64,000 bases of DNA from Pseudomonas japonica (GTDB lineage: Bacteria > Pseudomonadota > Gammaproteobacteria > Pseudomonadales > Pseudomonadaceae). Shown in pieces: positions 55,854-64,000 of this stretch. The notes under the pieces are model-generated. The model saw only the letters and a program-made list of their open reading frames with translations. It searched no databases and had not been told where the DNA came from. Each line of letters starts with the position of its first letter. Within the stretch, counting starts at the first letter, position 1. The translations under genes and the position numbers were made by a program. The DNA is taken from NCBI RefSeq assembly GCF_900188455.1, contig NZ_FZOL01000007.1, positions 124,001 through 188,000 on the forward strand, written 5' to 3'.

Positions 55854-57125
55854 TCAGCAGGACTCCTGGCCACGCAACTGGCCGTCGCCGACGACCACGT
55901 ACTTCTCGCAGGTCAGGCCTTCCAGACCGACCGGGCCGCGGGCATGCAGCTTGTCGGTGGAAATGCCGATCTCCGCGCCCAGACCGTACTCGAAGCCATC
56001 GGCGAAGCAGGTCGGGGTGTTGATCATCACCGACGCCGAGTCCACTTCGGCGACGAAGCGCCGGGCCAGACCCTGGTGCTCGGTGACGATGGAATCGGTG
56101 TGGTGCGAACCATAGTGGTTGATGTGCTCGATCGCCGCGTCGACGCCGTCGACGATGCGGATCGAGAGAATCGCCGCCAGGTATTCGGTGTGCCAGTCTT
56201 CCTCGCTCGCCGGGGTCGCCTCGATGACCATGCGGGTGCGCTCGCAACCGCGCAGTTCGACGCCTTTTTCCCGGAATTGGCGGGCCATTTCCGGCAGGAA
56301 CTCGGCAGCGACGCTCGAATCCACCAGCAGGGTTTCCATGGCACCGCAGATGCCGTAGCGGTAGGTCTTGGCGTTGAAGGCGATGCGCCGGGCCTTGTCC
56401 AGCTCGGCGTGCTCGCCGACGTAGACGTGGCAGATGCCGTCCAGGTGCTTGATCACCGGCACCCGGGCGTCACGGCTGATGCGTTCGATCAAGCCCTTGC
56501 CGCCGCGCGGCACGATGACGTCGACGAACTCCGGCATGCTGATCAGGGCGCCCACCGCTTCGCGGTCGGTGACCTCGACGACCTGGACCACCGCCGCCGG
56601 CAGGCCGGCCTCGGCCAGGCCGCGCTGGATGCAGGTGGCGATGGCACGGTTGGAGTGGATGGCCTCGGAACCGCCGCGCAGGATGGTCGCGTTGCCCGAC
56701 TTCAGGCACAGACTGGCCGCATCGATGGTCACGTTCGGCCGCGATTCGTAGATGATCCCGATCACGCCCAGCGGCACGCGCATCTTGCCGACCTGGATGC
56801 CCGACGGCCGATAGCTCATGTCGCGGATCGCACCCACCGGGTCCGGCAGACTGGCGACCTGGCGCAGACCGACGATCATGCCGTCGATGCGTGCCGGGGT
56901 CAGGGCCAGGCGATCGAGCATGGCCGGTTCCAGACCATTGGCCCGGCCGGCGGCCAGGTCCAGCTCGTTGGCGGCGGACAGTTCGGCGCGAGCGGCGTCC
57001 AGGGCATCGGCGGCAGCATGCAGGGCGCGGTTCTTCTGCGCGGTGCTGGCACGGCCGATGACGCGGGACGCCTCGCGGGCGGCGCGACCCAGGCGGGTCA
57101 TGTAGTCAAGAACGGACTCAGTCAT
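55854..57125 (-). CDS. proA: Glutamate-5-semialdehyde dehydrogenase
   Basis: A 423-residue enzyme of proline biosynthesis that reduces gamma-glutamyl phosphate. Seen: [60 protein letters not shown], the catalytic cysteine in [18 protein letters not shown], and the terminal [20 protein letters not shown]. It opens the minus-strand run proA-nadD-rsfS-rlmH. Length matches the family (417 in E. coli). Confidence 0.96.
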   Translation of the reverse strand: MTESVLDYMTRLGRAAREASRVIGRASTAQKNRALHAAADALDAARAELSAANELDLAAGRANGLEPAMLDRLALTPARIDGMIVGLRQVASLPDPVGAIRDMSYRPSGIQVGKMRVPLGVIGIIYESRPNVTIDAASLCLKSGNATILRGGSEAIHSNRAIATCIQRGLAEAGLPAAVVQVVEVTDREAVGALISMPEFVDVIVPRGGKGLIERISRDARVPVIKHLDGICHVYVGEHAELDKARRIAFNAKTYRYGICGAMETLLVDSSVAAEFLPEMARQFREKGVELRGCERTRMVIEATPASEEDWHTEYLAAILSIRIVDGVDAAIEHINHYGSHHTDSIVTEHQGLARRFVAEVDSASVMINTPTCFADGFEYGLGAEIGISTDKLHARGPVGLEGLTCEKYVVVGDGQLRGQESC

Positions 57126-57216
57126 GGGGCTCAGTGTCTTGGCGGAGGGGAAAATCGGACGAGTATAACTGTCACAGGGTTATACGCCCAGCGGTGACAG
57201 TCGGATGGTAGGAACT

Positions 57217-57316
57217 GTAGGAGCTGGCTTGCCTGCGAAGGACCGCGGTAGCGGTCCCGGACCCCACTGCAATCTGGGACCGCTTTGCGGTCCTTCGCAG
57301 GCAAGCCAGCTCCTAC
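57217..57316. repeat. REP doublet (REPIN-like)
   Basis: Head-to-head units with outer arms GTAGGAGCTGGCTTGCCTGC and complement, each followed by the GGACCGC...GCGGTCC core. It sits upstream of proA and mpg, in the 283-base divergent gap, where nothing else is visible apart from the mpg leader. Confidence 0.92.
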
Positions 57317-57408
57317 GGACAGCGCGCAGCCTTCTTCTGTGCTGTTCAGCTTCGATATAGCTTGAAGTTGCTATCATCCGCGAATCATTTCCCGATTCCA
57401 GACGCCCC

Positions 57409-58101
57409 ATGCCGCAACCCGCCCCCTGCCCCACCCGCGCCCTGCCCGATTCGTTCTTCGACCGTGACGCCCAGGTCCTGGCCAGGGACCTGCTGGGCAA
57501 GATCATTCGCCATCGCCACGGCGCGTACTGGCTGTCGGCGCGAATCATCGAGACCGAGGCCTACTACCTCGACGAGAAAGGCAGCCACGCCTCCCTTGGT
57601 TACACCGAGAAACGAAAAGCCCTGTTTCTCGATGGCGGGCATATCTACATGTACTACGCCCGCGGCGGCGACTCGCTGAACTTCAGCGCCCAAGGGCCCG
57701 GCAACGCCGTGTTGATCAAGTCCGGCTTCCCCTGGGTGGATGCGCTTTCCGATAGCAACAGCCTGGCACAAATGCAATTGAACAATCCCGACGCCAGCGG
57801 TCGGATGCGTCCAGCGGAACGCCTGTGCGCGGGTCAGACCCTGTTGTGCAAGGCCATGGGTCTGAAGGTGCCGAACTGGGACGCCAGGCGCTTCGACCCG
57901 GAACGACTGTTCGTCGAGGATTGTGGAATCATCGTGCAACACATAATCCAGACCAGCCGGCTGGGCATTCCCGAGGGCCGCGACGAACATCTGCCGCTGC
58001 GCTTCGTAGATGCCGAATATGCCCGTTATTGCACGCGTAACCCGCTGCGTCGCGGCCAGATCGAAGGGCGCGACTTCACTTTTCTGACACAAGGACACTG
58101 A
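57409..58101 (+). CDS. mpg: DNA-3-methyladenine glycosylase (AAG/MPG family)
   Basis: A 230-residue base-excision enzyme removing alkylated purines. Family marks: FDRDAQVLARDLLGKIIRH, SARIIETEAYYLDEKGSHAS, GGHIYMYYARGGDSLNFSAQ, and NAVLIKSGFPW. The conserved Glu of the active site lies in ETEAYY. It is a single gene in front of the DedA-PAP2 gene, five bases apart, so they may share a transcript, though the functions seem unrelated. Confidence 0.93.
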   Translation: MPQPAPCPTRALPDSFFDRDAQVLARDLLGKIIRHRHGAYWLSARIIETEAYYLDEKGSHASLGYTEKRKALFLDGGHIYMYYARGGDSLNFSAQGPGNAVLIKSGFPWVDALSDSNSLAQMQLNNPDASGRMRPAERLCAGQTLLCKAMGLKVPNWDARRFDPERLFVEDCGIIVQHIIQTSRLGIPEGRDEHLPLRFVDAEYARYCTRNPLRRGQIEGRDFTFLTQGH

Positions 58102-58105
58102 CACG

Positions 58106-59422
58106 ATGGGCCCATGGCTCGACAGCCTGACCGGCTGGCTCACCGCGAACCCGCAATGGCTGGGGTTGGCGATCTTTCTGGTGGCGTGCGTGGAATGCCT
58201 GGCGATCGCCGGGATCATCGTGCCCGGCACCGTTCTGCTGTTCGCCGTCGCCGTGCTGGCCGGCAGCGGCGCGCTGGCGCTGCATGAAACCCTGCTGCTG
58301 GGTTTCCTCGGCGGCCTCCTGGGTGACGCGATTTCCTACACCCTGGGCCGGCGCTTCCACCAGAACATCCGGCGTCTGCCACTGCTGCGTCATCATCCGG
58401 AATGGATCGGCAGCGCGGAGACCTATTTCCAGCGCTACGGCATCGCCAGCCTGCTGGTCGGCCGCTTCATCGGCCCGTTGCGACCAATGCTGCCCATGGT
58501 CGCCGGCATGTTCGACATGCCATTGCCGCGCTTCATCGCCGTCAGCCTGGTCGCCGGTGCCGGCTGGGCCGTGGCCTACCTGCTGCCGGGCTGGGCCACC
58601 GGCGCGGCGATGCGCCTGCCCCTGCCGGAAGGCTTCTGGCCACAGGCGGGGATCGTGGCCGCGGGGCTGGCGGTTCTCGTCGGGGTGAGCATCAGCAGCA
58701 GCCTGCGCGCCTTGCCTCGCGGCACCCGCCTGATCGGCGCGCTGAGCCTGGCGATGCTGGTCGCGATGTTCATCGGCTGGCCCTATCTCAACCAGTTCGA
58801 CCAGGGCCTGATGACGCTGATCCAGGAACACCGCAGCGCCTGGCTGAACAGCGGCATGGTGGTCATCACCCGCATGGGCGACTTCCGGACCCAGTTCATC
58901 GCCGCCGCCGCACTGGTCGCCTTGCTTTTCCTCGCCCGGCAATGGCGTCCGGCATTCTTCGCCGCCGCGACACTTGGCGGCACGGCGGTGTGCAACGCGG
59001 CATTGAAATGGTTCTTCGCCCGTGCCCGCCCGGAAGTGCTGACCGATCCCCTGACCACCTACAGCATGCCCAGCGGTCACAGTTCGGCATCGTTCGCCTT
59101 CTTCCTGGTCCTGGCGGTCCTGGCCGGTCGCGGCCAGCCGCCGCGCATGCGCCTGACCTGGATCCTGCTGGGCTGCCTGCCGGCGCTGGCGATCGCCACG
59201 TCACGGGTCTATCTCGGCGCGCACTGGCCGACCGACATCCTCGCCGGCGGCCTGCTCGCCTGCTGTGTCTGCGCAATCAGCCTCAGCGTGATCCAGTACC
59301 GCGAGTCGCTGACCGCCATGCCGCTGCGGGTCTGGTGGCTGATCCTGCCGGCCTGCGTCGGCGTGCTCGGCTTCTTTGCCTTGCACGCCCTGCCGCACGC
59401 CTTGCAGCGTTATCAGTACTGA
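58106..59422 (+). CDS. Bifunctional DedA/PAP2-phosphatase membrane protein
   Basis: A 438-residue fusion. Residues about 1-200 are a DedA (SNARE-associated) domain: VACVECLAIAGIIVPGTVLL, GGLLGDAISYTLGRRF, RYGIASLLVGRFIGPLRPML, MFDMPLPRFIAVSLVAGAGW. Residues about 225-425 are a PAP2 phosphatase with all three motifs: KWFFARARPEV, SMPSGHSSASFAF and SRVYLGAHWPTDILAGG. DedA proteins flip undecaprenyl phosphate or phospholipids; PAP2 enzymes dephosphorylate undecaprenyl pyrophosphate or PGP. The fusion suggests making and recycling of the lipid carrier in one protein. The actual substrate is inferred. Confidence 0.9.
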   Translation: MGPWLDSLTGWLTANPQWLGLAIFLVACVECLAIAGIIVPGTVLLFAVAVLAGSGALALHETLLLGFLGGLLGDAISYTLGRRFHQNIRRLPLLRHHPEWIGSAETYFQRYGIASLLVGRFIGPLRPMLPMVAGMFDMPLPRFIAVSLVAGAGWAVAYLLPGWATGAAMRLPLPEGFWPQAGIVAAGLAVLVGVSISSSLRALPRGTRLIGALSLAMLVAMFIGWPYLNQFDQGLMTLIQEHRSAWLNSGMVVITRMGDFRTQFIAAAALVALLFLARQWRPAFFAAATLGGTAVCNAALKWFFARARPEVLTDPLTTYSMPSGHSSASFAFFLVLAVLAGRGQPPRMRLTWILLGCLPALAIATSRVYLGAHWPTDILAGGLLACCVCAISLSVIQYRESLTAMPLRVWWLILPACVGVLGFFALHALPHALQRYQY

Positions 59423-59425
59423 GGT

Positions 59426-60016
59426 TCAGGCGAACAGTTCACCCTGGATGCGATCGAGCAGCGACTGGATGGCCACCAGTCGCTGCGTCGGCGAGTCGAT
59501 GGCCAGCAGTTTCAGCTTGTCCTGGTCATCGAACGGCAGCAGATAGGCCAACTGATTGGCCAGGGCCTGCTTGCCGCTGACCCCGCTGGCCATGTCCAGG
59601 CCCGAAACCATCGGGTGCTCGGCCAGGGCCAGGAGCAACGCCAGCAGGTCATCGTCGTCTTCGTCGAGAGGCTGATCGGCCTGCTCGTCGAGCCAGCGCA
59701 CGTCGGCCACCAGCAGGTTGTCCTTGCGCACCTCGAAGTCATCGACCAGGAAGCGTCGCTCGCCCTTGACGCGAATGCCCAGCAAGCCGTTGTCCTGTTG
59801 CTGGAAATCCTCGATCAGTGCCTGACAGCCGATACTGGCGAAGGATTCCGGCGCCTTGCCGACCTGTTCGCCCTCGATGATGCAGACCACGCCAAAGCCT
59901 CCGCCCTGCTTCATGCAGCGGCCGATCATGTCCAGGTAACGCGCCTCGAAGATCTGCAAATCCAGGTTGCAGCCAGGGAACAGCACGGTATTCAGGGCAA
60001 ACAGGGGCAAACTCAT
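59426..60016 (-). CDS. Lon N-terminal-domain (LON substrate-binding) protein
   Basis: A 196-residue cytoplasmic protein consisting of the Lon substrate-binding domain only: PLFALNTVLFPGCNLDLQIF, ARYLDMIGRCMKQGGGFGVV, GIRVKGERRFLVDDFEVRKD and the terminal DSPTQRLVAIQSLLDRIQGE. It lacks ATPase and protease parts. A role in protein turnover is guessed in the family. It is convergent with the DedA-PAP2 gene and lies nine bases after lrgB. Confidence 0.9.
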   Translation of the reverse strand: MSLPLFALNTVLFPGCNLDLQIFEARYLDMIGRCMKQGGGFGVVCIIEGEQVGKAPESFASIGCQALIEDFQQQDNGLLGIRVKGERRFLVDDFEVRKDNLLVADVRWLDEQADQPLDEDDDDLLALLLALAEHPMVSGLDMASGVSGKQALANQLAYLLPFDDQDKLKLLAIDSPTQRLVAIQSLLDRIQGELFA

Positions 60017-60025
60017 TGAGGTTCC

Positions 60026-60742
60026 TCAAGCAACCAGGCTGACCGCCAGCGGCAGGAATACCGCGGTAGCCACACCCATCAGGCTCATCGCCAGGGCCGC
60101 GAAAGCCCCGCACTCTTCACTTTCCTGCAAAGCCACCGAGGTCCCCACCGCGTGGGCCGTCAGGCCCAGCGCCATGCCCCGTGCCTCGGGGCTGCGCACG
60201 CCGAGGCGGGTCAGCAGCGCCGGGCCGAAGATCGCCCCGATCACCCCGGTGATCAGCACGAACACCGCGGCCAGGGCGGCCACGCCACCGATCTGCTCAG
60301 CCACCAGCATGGCGATCGGCGAGGTCACCGACTTCGGCGCCAGGGTCATCAGGATCATGTGCTCGGCGCCGAACCACCAGCCCAGCAGCAGGCAGATGCC
60401 GGTGGCGAACACGCCTCCGACTACCAGCGTAGTAAATGTCGGCCAGAACAGTTGGCGGATGCGCCGTAGATTGAGGTAGAGCGGTACGGCCAGGGCGACG
60501 GTGGCCGGGCCGAGGAGGATGTTCATGATTTCCGTGCTCTTGCGGTACTCGGCGTAGGTGAGGCCGCAGCCGAGCAGCACGCCGACCACCACCAGCATCG
60601 AGACGAGCACGGGCTGGAGGAAGATCCAGCGGGTCTTTTCGTAGGCGGCGATGACGATCTGGTAGGCCGCCAGGGTAATGCCGATGCCGAACAGCGGATG
60701 ATGGATCACCGCCTGCGTCGCGCCATGCCAGTCGAGCATCAT
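60026..60742 (-). CDS. lrgB: LrgB/CidB family membrane protein
   Basis: A 238-residue protein with about seven membrane segments. LrgB signature parts: HHPLFGIGITLAAYQIVIAA-like start, LGPATVALAVPLYLNLRRIR, LLLGWWFGAEHMILMTLAPK, SVTSPIAMLVAEQIGGVAAL, and EARGMALGLTAHAVGTSVAL. With LrgA it forms a holin-like or pyruvate transport system in other bacteria; in pseudomonads the role is unclear. Start overlaps the lrgA stop by four bases. Confidence 0.92.
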   Translation of the reverse strand: MMLDWHGATQAVIHHPLFGIGITLAAYQIVIAAYEKTRWIFLQPVLVSMLVVVGVLLGCGLTYAEYRKSTEIMNILLGPATVALAVPLYLNLRRIRQLFWPTFTTLVVGGVFATGICLLLGWWFGAEHMILMTLAPKSVTSPIAMLVAEQIGGVAALAAVFVLITGVIGAIFGPALLTRLGVRSPEARGMALGLTAHAVGTSVALQESEECGAFAALAMSLMGVATAVFLPLAVSLVA

Positions 60743-61101
60743 GGGCGCTCCTCGCGGTGCTTGCCGCGGTTGATCAGCTTCTGCATCAGCACGCCGCAGA
60801 AGGCCATGGCCAGCACCAGCGAGAGCACCAGGGCCCCGGCAATGGCCCAGAAATCGGCGACGATATCGGCGGCATAGACCATCACGCCCACCGCCGGCGG
60901 CACCAGCAGCAAGGGGAGGTAGCGCAGCAGACTGGAGGACGCCTCGCTCAGCGGCGCACCGACTTCGCCCCGCAGCATGAGGAAGATCAGCAACAGCACC
61001 AGGCCGATGATCGGCCCGGGCAGGATCGGCACCAACAGGTGATTGATCGCCGTTCCGAGCAACTGGAACAGCACGAGCCAGGTCAAACCGCGCAGCAACA
61101 T
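60739..61101 (-). CDS. lrgA: LrgA/CidA family membrane protein
   Basis: A 120-residue, four-helix membrane protein: LTWLVLFQLLGTAINHLLVP, the family motif ILPGPIIGLVLLLIFLMLRG, and SSLLRYLPLLLVPPAVGVMV. The ATG at 61101 has GGGAGG seven bases upstream and matches the family N-terminus; longer frames do not. Partner of the coupled lrgB. No lytSR regulator is nearby. Confidence 0.92.
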   Translation of the reverse strand: MLLRGLTWLVLFQLLGTAINHLLVPILPGPIIGLVLLLIFLMLRGEVGAPLSEASSSLLRYLPLLLVPPAVGVMVYAADIVADFWAIAGALVLSLVLAMAFCGVLMQKLINRGKHREERP

Positions 61102-61273
61102 CGCATACCTCCCGTCGAAACCGGCGGCCATTATAAGCACGCTATCGACAGCTCTATACCCCCGACATTCGCCCCACCCATGGGCACTTGACCAGGCCAT
61201 CCGCGCGTGCTGATCTTAGGCACTCGTATCTTTGTTGGTCACAAATAACTCAAAGAAACTCAGGAGAGTCGCG

Positions 61274-61729
61274 ATGCCCTATGTACCCGTTGCAGAGCTG
61301 TCGCAGTACGTTGGTAAGGAACTTGGACGTTCCGAATGGCTGAAGATCGACCAAGAGCGCATCAACCTGTTCGCCGAGGCCACCGGCGACTTCCAGTTCA
61401 TTCATGTGGACCCGGCGAAGGCGGCAAAAACGCCATTTGGCAGCACCATCGCCCACGGATTCCTCACGCTTTCGCTGATTCCCAAGCTGATGGAAAACAT
61501 CCTGGTCCTGCCCGAAGGACTGAAGATGGTGGTCAACTATGGCCTGGACAGCGTGCGCTTCATCCAGCCGGTGAAGGTCGACTCGCGGGTGCGCCTGGCG
61601 GTCAGCCTCGGTGAAGTCATCGAGAAGAAACCCGGTCAGTGGCTGCTCAAGGCCACCGCCACCCTGGAAATCGAGGGCGAAGAAAAGCCTGCCTACATCG
61701 CCGAACCGCTTTCCCTCGCTTTCGTCTGA
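61274..61729 (+). CDS. MaoC family enoyl-CoA hydratase (R-specific)
   Basis: A 151-residue hotdog-fold hydratase. The dehydratase motif FAEATGDFQFIHVDPAKAAK carries the catalytic Asp-His pair, followed by PFGSTIAHGFLTLSLIPKLM and the VNYGLDSVRFIQPVKVDSRV region. It likely hydrates short enoyl-CoA, linking beta-oxidation to other uses such as polyhydroxyalkanoate monomers. ATG 61274 follows AGGAG; the upstream in-frame extension is unsupported. Confidence 0.92.
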   Translation: MPYVPVAELSQYVGKELGRSEWLKIDQERINLFAEATGDFQFIHVDPAKAAKTPFGSTIAHGFLTLSLIPKLMENILVLPEGLKMVVNYGLDSVRFIQPVKVDSRVRLAVSLGEVIEKKPGQWLLKATATLEIEGEEKPAYIAEPLSLAFV

Positions 61730-61740
61730 CCCCGCCTTAC

Positions 61741-61764
61741 CGAAACGGCCTACGGGCCGTTTCG
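61741..61764 (+). terminator. Hairpin after the MaoC gene
   Basis: CGAAACGGCC and GGCCGTTTCG pair over ten bases around a TACG loop, 11 bases behind the stop. The tail CCATATCCC is not T-rich, so termination may be partial. Confidence 0.6.
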
Positions 61765-61817
61765 CCATATCCCAAGTTGTGCGGCATACTCGGGGCCTCA
61801 ACCGCCCGGACCCTGTC

Positions 61818-63539
61818 ATGCGCTCACTCGCTCCATTCGCCCTGATTCTGCTGCTCGCCGCCTGTGGTGACGGTGAGTCGCTGTCGCCACCCGATGCCCG
61901 CCTGCCCGATGGTGGGCGCTACCGGGGCCAGGTGGTGGACGGACTGCTGCAGGGCGAGGGACGCATCGACTACCCCAACGGCAGCTGGTACGCCGGCCAT
62001 TTCAAGAACGGGCAGTGGGATGGCGAAGGCGAGTGGCACGGCAGCAACGGCGAGCGCTATGTCGGCCAGTTCCAGCAGGGCCTGTTTCACGGCCAGGGCA
62101 AGCTGAGCACGGCCACCAGCAACTACAGCGGCGGTTTCAAGCTCGGTCGCCGCGACGGTGAAGGCATCCTGCGTGACAGCGGCGGGCATTACCGCGGCCA
62201 GTTCAAGGACGACCAGTACAACGGTGCCGGGCAGCTGGTGCTGGAGGATGGCAGCCAGTACCAGGGCCAGTTCGCCAAGGGCAAACCGAACGGCGAAGGT
62301 GTACGCAGCGACTCCAGTGGCAACCAGTTCAGCGGCAAGTTCGTCGATGGCGAACTGAATGGCACCGGCACCTTCAGCAGCGTCGAGGGTGACCAGTACA
62401 TCGGCGAGTTCAAGGCCAACCATCTTGAAGGTCGCGGGCGTTATGAAAACGCCGACGGCGACGTGTGGATCGGTGAATTCAAGGACGGCTCGCTGACCGG
62501 CGCGGGTGAACTGTTCGCCGTCGATGGCAGCCACTACAAGGGCGGCTTCCACGAGTGGCGCTTCGCCGGCAACGGTCGCCTGCAACTGGCGGACGGCAGT
62601 GTGTACACCGGCGGTTTCGAGAACGACGCCTACCAGGGCAGCGGGCGCCTGGTGCTGAGCGATGGCAAGGTCGAGGCCGGGCACTGGCGCAACGGCCTGC
62701 GGGTCCGTGATGAAAAGGGCCAGCTGTTGTCCGATCCGCTGGAGGAAGCACTGCTCAACCAGGGCGCCCTGCTGGAAGGCGAACTGGCGCAGGTGCCCGC
62801 CTCCTCCGCCGATATCGAGCTGTACAGCCTGGTGCTGGCCGGCGACGGCAACCAGAGCGTGTTCCTGCGCGAAGCCGATTACGTCAGCGAGATGCTCAAG
62901 ACCCGCTTCGGCGCGATCGGCCAGATCACCCTGGTCAACCACCGTGACCACCTCGCCGACCGCACCATGGCCACCCGCGAGAACCTGGCGCGCGCCGCCG
63001 GGCGCCTGGCCGAACGCAGTGGCCCGGAAGACCTGGTGTTCATCTACCTGACCAGCCACGGCAGTCACGAGCACGAACTGGTGCTGGACCAGCCCCGCCT
63101 GCAACTGGCCGACCTGCCCGCCGACGAACTGGCCGCCGCCCTCGCCCCGCTCAAGGAGCGCGACAAGGTAATCGTCATCTCCGCCTGCTATTCCGGGGGC
63201 TACATCGAACCGCTCAAGGATGAACGCACCCTGATCATGACGGCCTCGCGGGCCGACCGGGTGTCCTTCGGCTGCTCCGAGGAAGCGGACTTCACCTATT
63301 TCGGCGATGCCCTGTTCGCCCAGGCCCTGAACCAGACCGACGACCTGCAACAGGCCTTCGAACTTGCCAGGACCCGTGTGGCCCAACGGGAACAGGCGGA
63401 GGACTTCGAGGCGTCCGAGCCGCAGTTATGGGCGCCGAAAGGGGTACTGGCGCATTGGCAGAAACTGCGCCAGCAACAAGCCCGCAAAGCCTTGCAAAGT
63501 ACCGCCGCGGCCAAGGAAAAAAATGTCACCAGCCACTAA
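61818..63539 (+). CDS. MORN-repeat lipoprotein with C-terminal caspase-like (C13) peptidase domain
   Basis: A 573-residue envelope lipoprotein (signal peptide, lipobox LLAAC at about residues 13-17). About eleven MORN repeats of about 23 residues follow at roughly 35-285, each like YAGHFKNGQWDGEG or YVGQFQQGLFHGQG. The C-terminal 270 residues form a peptidase C13 (legumain/caspase clan) domain: LYSLVLAGDGNQSVFLREAD, His414 in YLTSHGSHEHEL and Cys457 in VVIS-like ISACYSGGYIEPL. MORN repeats usually bind lipids or shape a scaffold; here they may hold a protease at the membrane. The start at 61818 gives the lipobox; longer frames run into maoC. The substrate is unknown. Confidence 0.88.
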   Translation: MRSLAPFALILLLAACGDGESLSPPDARLPDGGRYRGQVVDGLLQGEGRIDYPNGSWYAGHFKNGQWDGEGEWHGSNGERYVGQFQQGLFHGQGKLSTATSNYSGGFKLGRRDGEGILRDSGGHYRGQFKDDQYNGAGQLVLEDGSQYQGQFAKGKPNGEGVRSDSSGNQFSGKFVDGELNGTGTFSSVEGDQYIGEFKANHLEGRGRYENADGDVWIGEFKDGSLTGAGELFAVDGSHYKGGFHEWRFAGNGRLQLADGSVYTGGFENDAYQGSGRLVLSDGKVEAGHWRNGLRVRDEKGQLLSDPLEEALLNQGALLEGELAQVPASSADIELYSLVLAGDGNQSVFLREADYVSEMLKTRFGAIGQITLVNHRDHLADRTMATRENLARAAGRLAERSGPEDLVFIYLTSHGSHEHELVLDQPRLQLADLPADELAAALAPLKERDKVIVISACYSGGYIEPLKDERTLIMTASRADRVSFGCSEEADFTYFGDALFAQALNQTDDLQQAFELARTRVAQREQAEDFEASEPQLWAPKGVLAHWQKLRQQQARKALQSTAAAKEKNVTSH

Positions 63540-63566
63540 GCTGATGTGTATCAAGGGAGAAACATT

Positions 63567-64000
63567 ATGTACTTGACGCCGCAGCACATTCTGCTTGCCG
63601 GAGCTACCGGCCTCACTGGCGAACACCTGCTCGATCGCCTGCTCAACGAGCCGACCATCAGCCGCGTGCTCGCGCCCACCCGCCGGCCGTTGGCCGAACA
63701 CCCGCATCTTGAGAATCCGGTCGGCGACCCGGCGGTGTTTCTGCCGCAGTTGAGTGGCCGGGTCGATATCGCCTTCTGCTGCCTGGGCACCACGATCAAG
63801 CAGGCTGGCTCGGAACATGCCTTCCGTGCCGTCGACCTGGACATGGTCGTGGCGTTCAGCAAGCGCGCCCGGGAGATGGGCGCGCGGCACCTGCTGGTGG
63901 TCAGCGCGATTGGCGCCGACGCAAAGTCGTCGGTGTTCTACAACCGGGTCAAAGGCGAGATGGAAGAAGCGCTGAAGGCCCAGGACTGGCCGCAACTGAC
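63567..64000 (+). CDS. NAD(P)-binding Rossmann-fold protein (HTATIP2/TIP30-like), 3' end outside window
   Basis: The first 144 residues are visible. An N-terminal nucleotide-binding motif [20 protein letters not shown] is followed by [50 protein letters not shown] and [20 protein letters not shown] with VKGEMEEAL (the YxxxK-like region). This is the atypical short-chain dehydrogenase group related to HTATIP2 and nucleoside-diphosphate-sugar epimerases. A GGGAGA ribosome site precedes the ATG. It follows the MORN lipoprotein by 27 bases and may be co-transcribed with it. Substrate unknown. Confidence 0.88.
   Translation, partial: MYLTPQHILLAGATGLTGEHLLDRLLNEPTISRVLAPTRRPLAEHPHLENPVGDPAVFLPQLSGRVDIAFCCLGTTIKQAGSEHAFRAVDLDMVVAFSKRAREMGARHLLVVSAIGADAKSSVFYNRVKGEMEEALKAQDWPQL

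Noticed and set aside
61818..63539. A gasdermin-type cell death pair with the C13 peptidase
   Set aside because: Bacterial gasdermin loci have a small gasdermin gene beside the protease. Neither neighbour here (MaoC, Rossmann protein) fits.

Overview
This is a chromosomal core segment of a Pseudomonas, most likely of the fluorescens/putida lineage rather than P. aeruginosa. The case rests on high G+C coding sequence, a gene order I recognise from Pseudomonas (amn, aidB, ladS-type kinase, thiD, thiE, hemL; then ybeZ-ybeY-corC-lnt, leuS-lptE-holA and the lipA/lipB/dacC/rlpA/mltB/rodA/mrdA/rlmH/rsfS/nadD/proA block), and many GTAGGAGC-type REP elements. No rRNA, tRNA, CRISPR array, prophage or insertion sequence was found. 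The coding density is high and most genes are housekeeping.

Layout. 1-4.7 kb: the 5' part of a quinone oxidoreductase, then a Fur-box-preceded fecI-fecR-fecA type iron-siderophore signalling operon. 4.9-11.9 kb: single enzymes (HAD phosphatase, TesB thioesterase, GNAT, histone deacetylase-like amidohydrolase, flavoprotein, RhlE helicase) and an EamA exporter divergent from an Lrp/AsnC regulator. 12.5-18 kb: a DnaQ-like exonuclease and NYN-domain nuclease pair, membrane proteins and a PuuP-like permease. 18-29.9 kb: hrpB, a lipoprotein, fieF, a second Lrp regulator with an apparent unannotated small RNA beside it, rluE, amn, aidB and a LadS-like histidine kinase. 30.2-38.3 kb: thiD-thiE-hemL, a Sel1 protein, DUF1820, ybeZ-ybeY-corC-lnt. 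39.7-45.7 kb: leuS-lptE-holA, the ribosome rescue gene arfA, and an MltB-family transglycosylase.

45.8-57.1 kb is a long minus-strand run for cell wall growth and basic metabolism. In transcription order it reads proA, nadD, rsfS, rlmH, mrdA (PBP2), rodA, mltB, rlpA, then dacC, ybeD, lipB and lipA. Several of these genes overlap by 1-4 bases, which suggests translational coupling. 57.4-64 kb: mpg, a DedA-PAP2 fusion, a Lon-N-domain protein, lrgA-lrgB, a MaoC hydratase, a lipoprotein that joins MORN repeats to a caspase-like (C13) peptidase, and the start of an NAD(P)-binding protein.

Points most worth a second look: (i) a minus-strand terminator with no gene behind it at 23055-23084, pointing to a small RNA; (ii) arfA with its in-gene hairpin, the hallmark of the non-stop rescue feedback loop; (iii) a LadS-like kinase that ends without a receiver domain; (iv) miaB missing from its usual place before ybeZ; (v) long REP doublets, one of which supplies a gene's stop codon; (vi) the MORN-peptidase lipoprotein. 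All calls come from reading the sequence and from memory of protein families. No database search was run.
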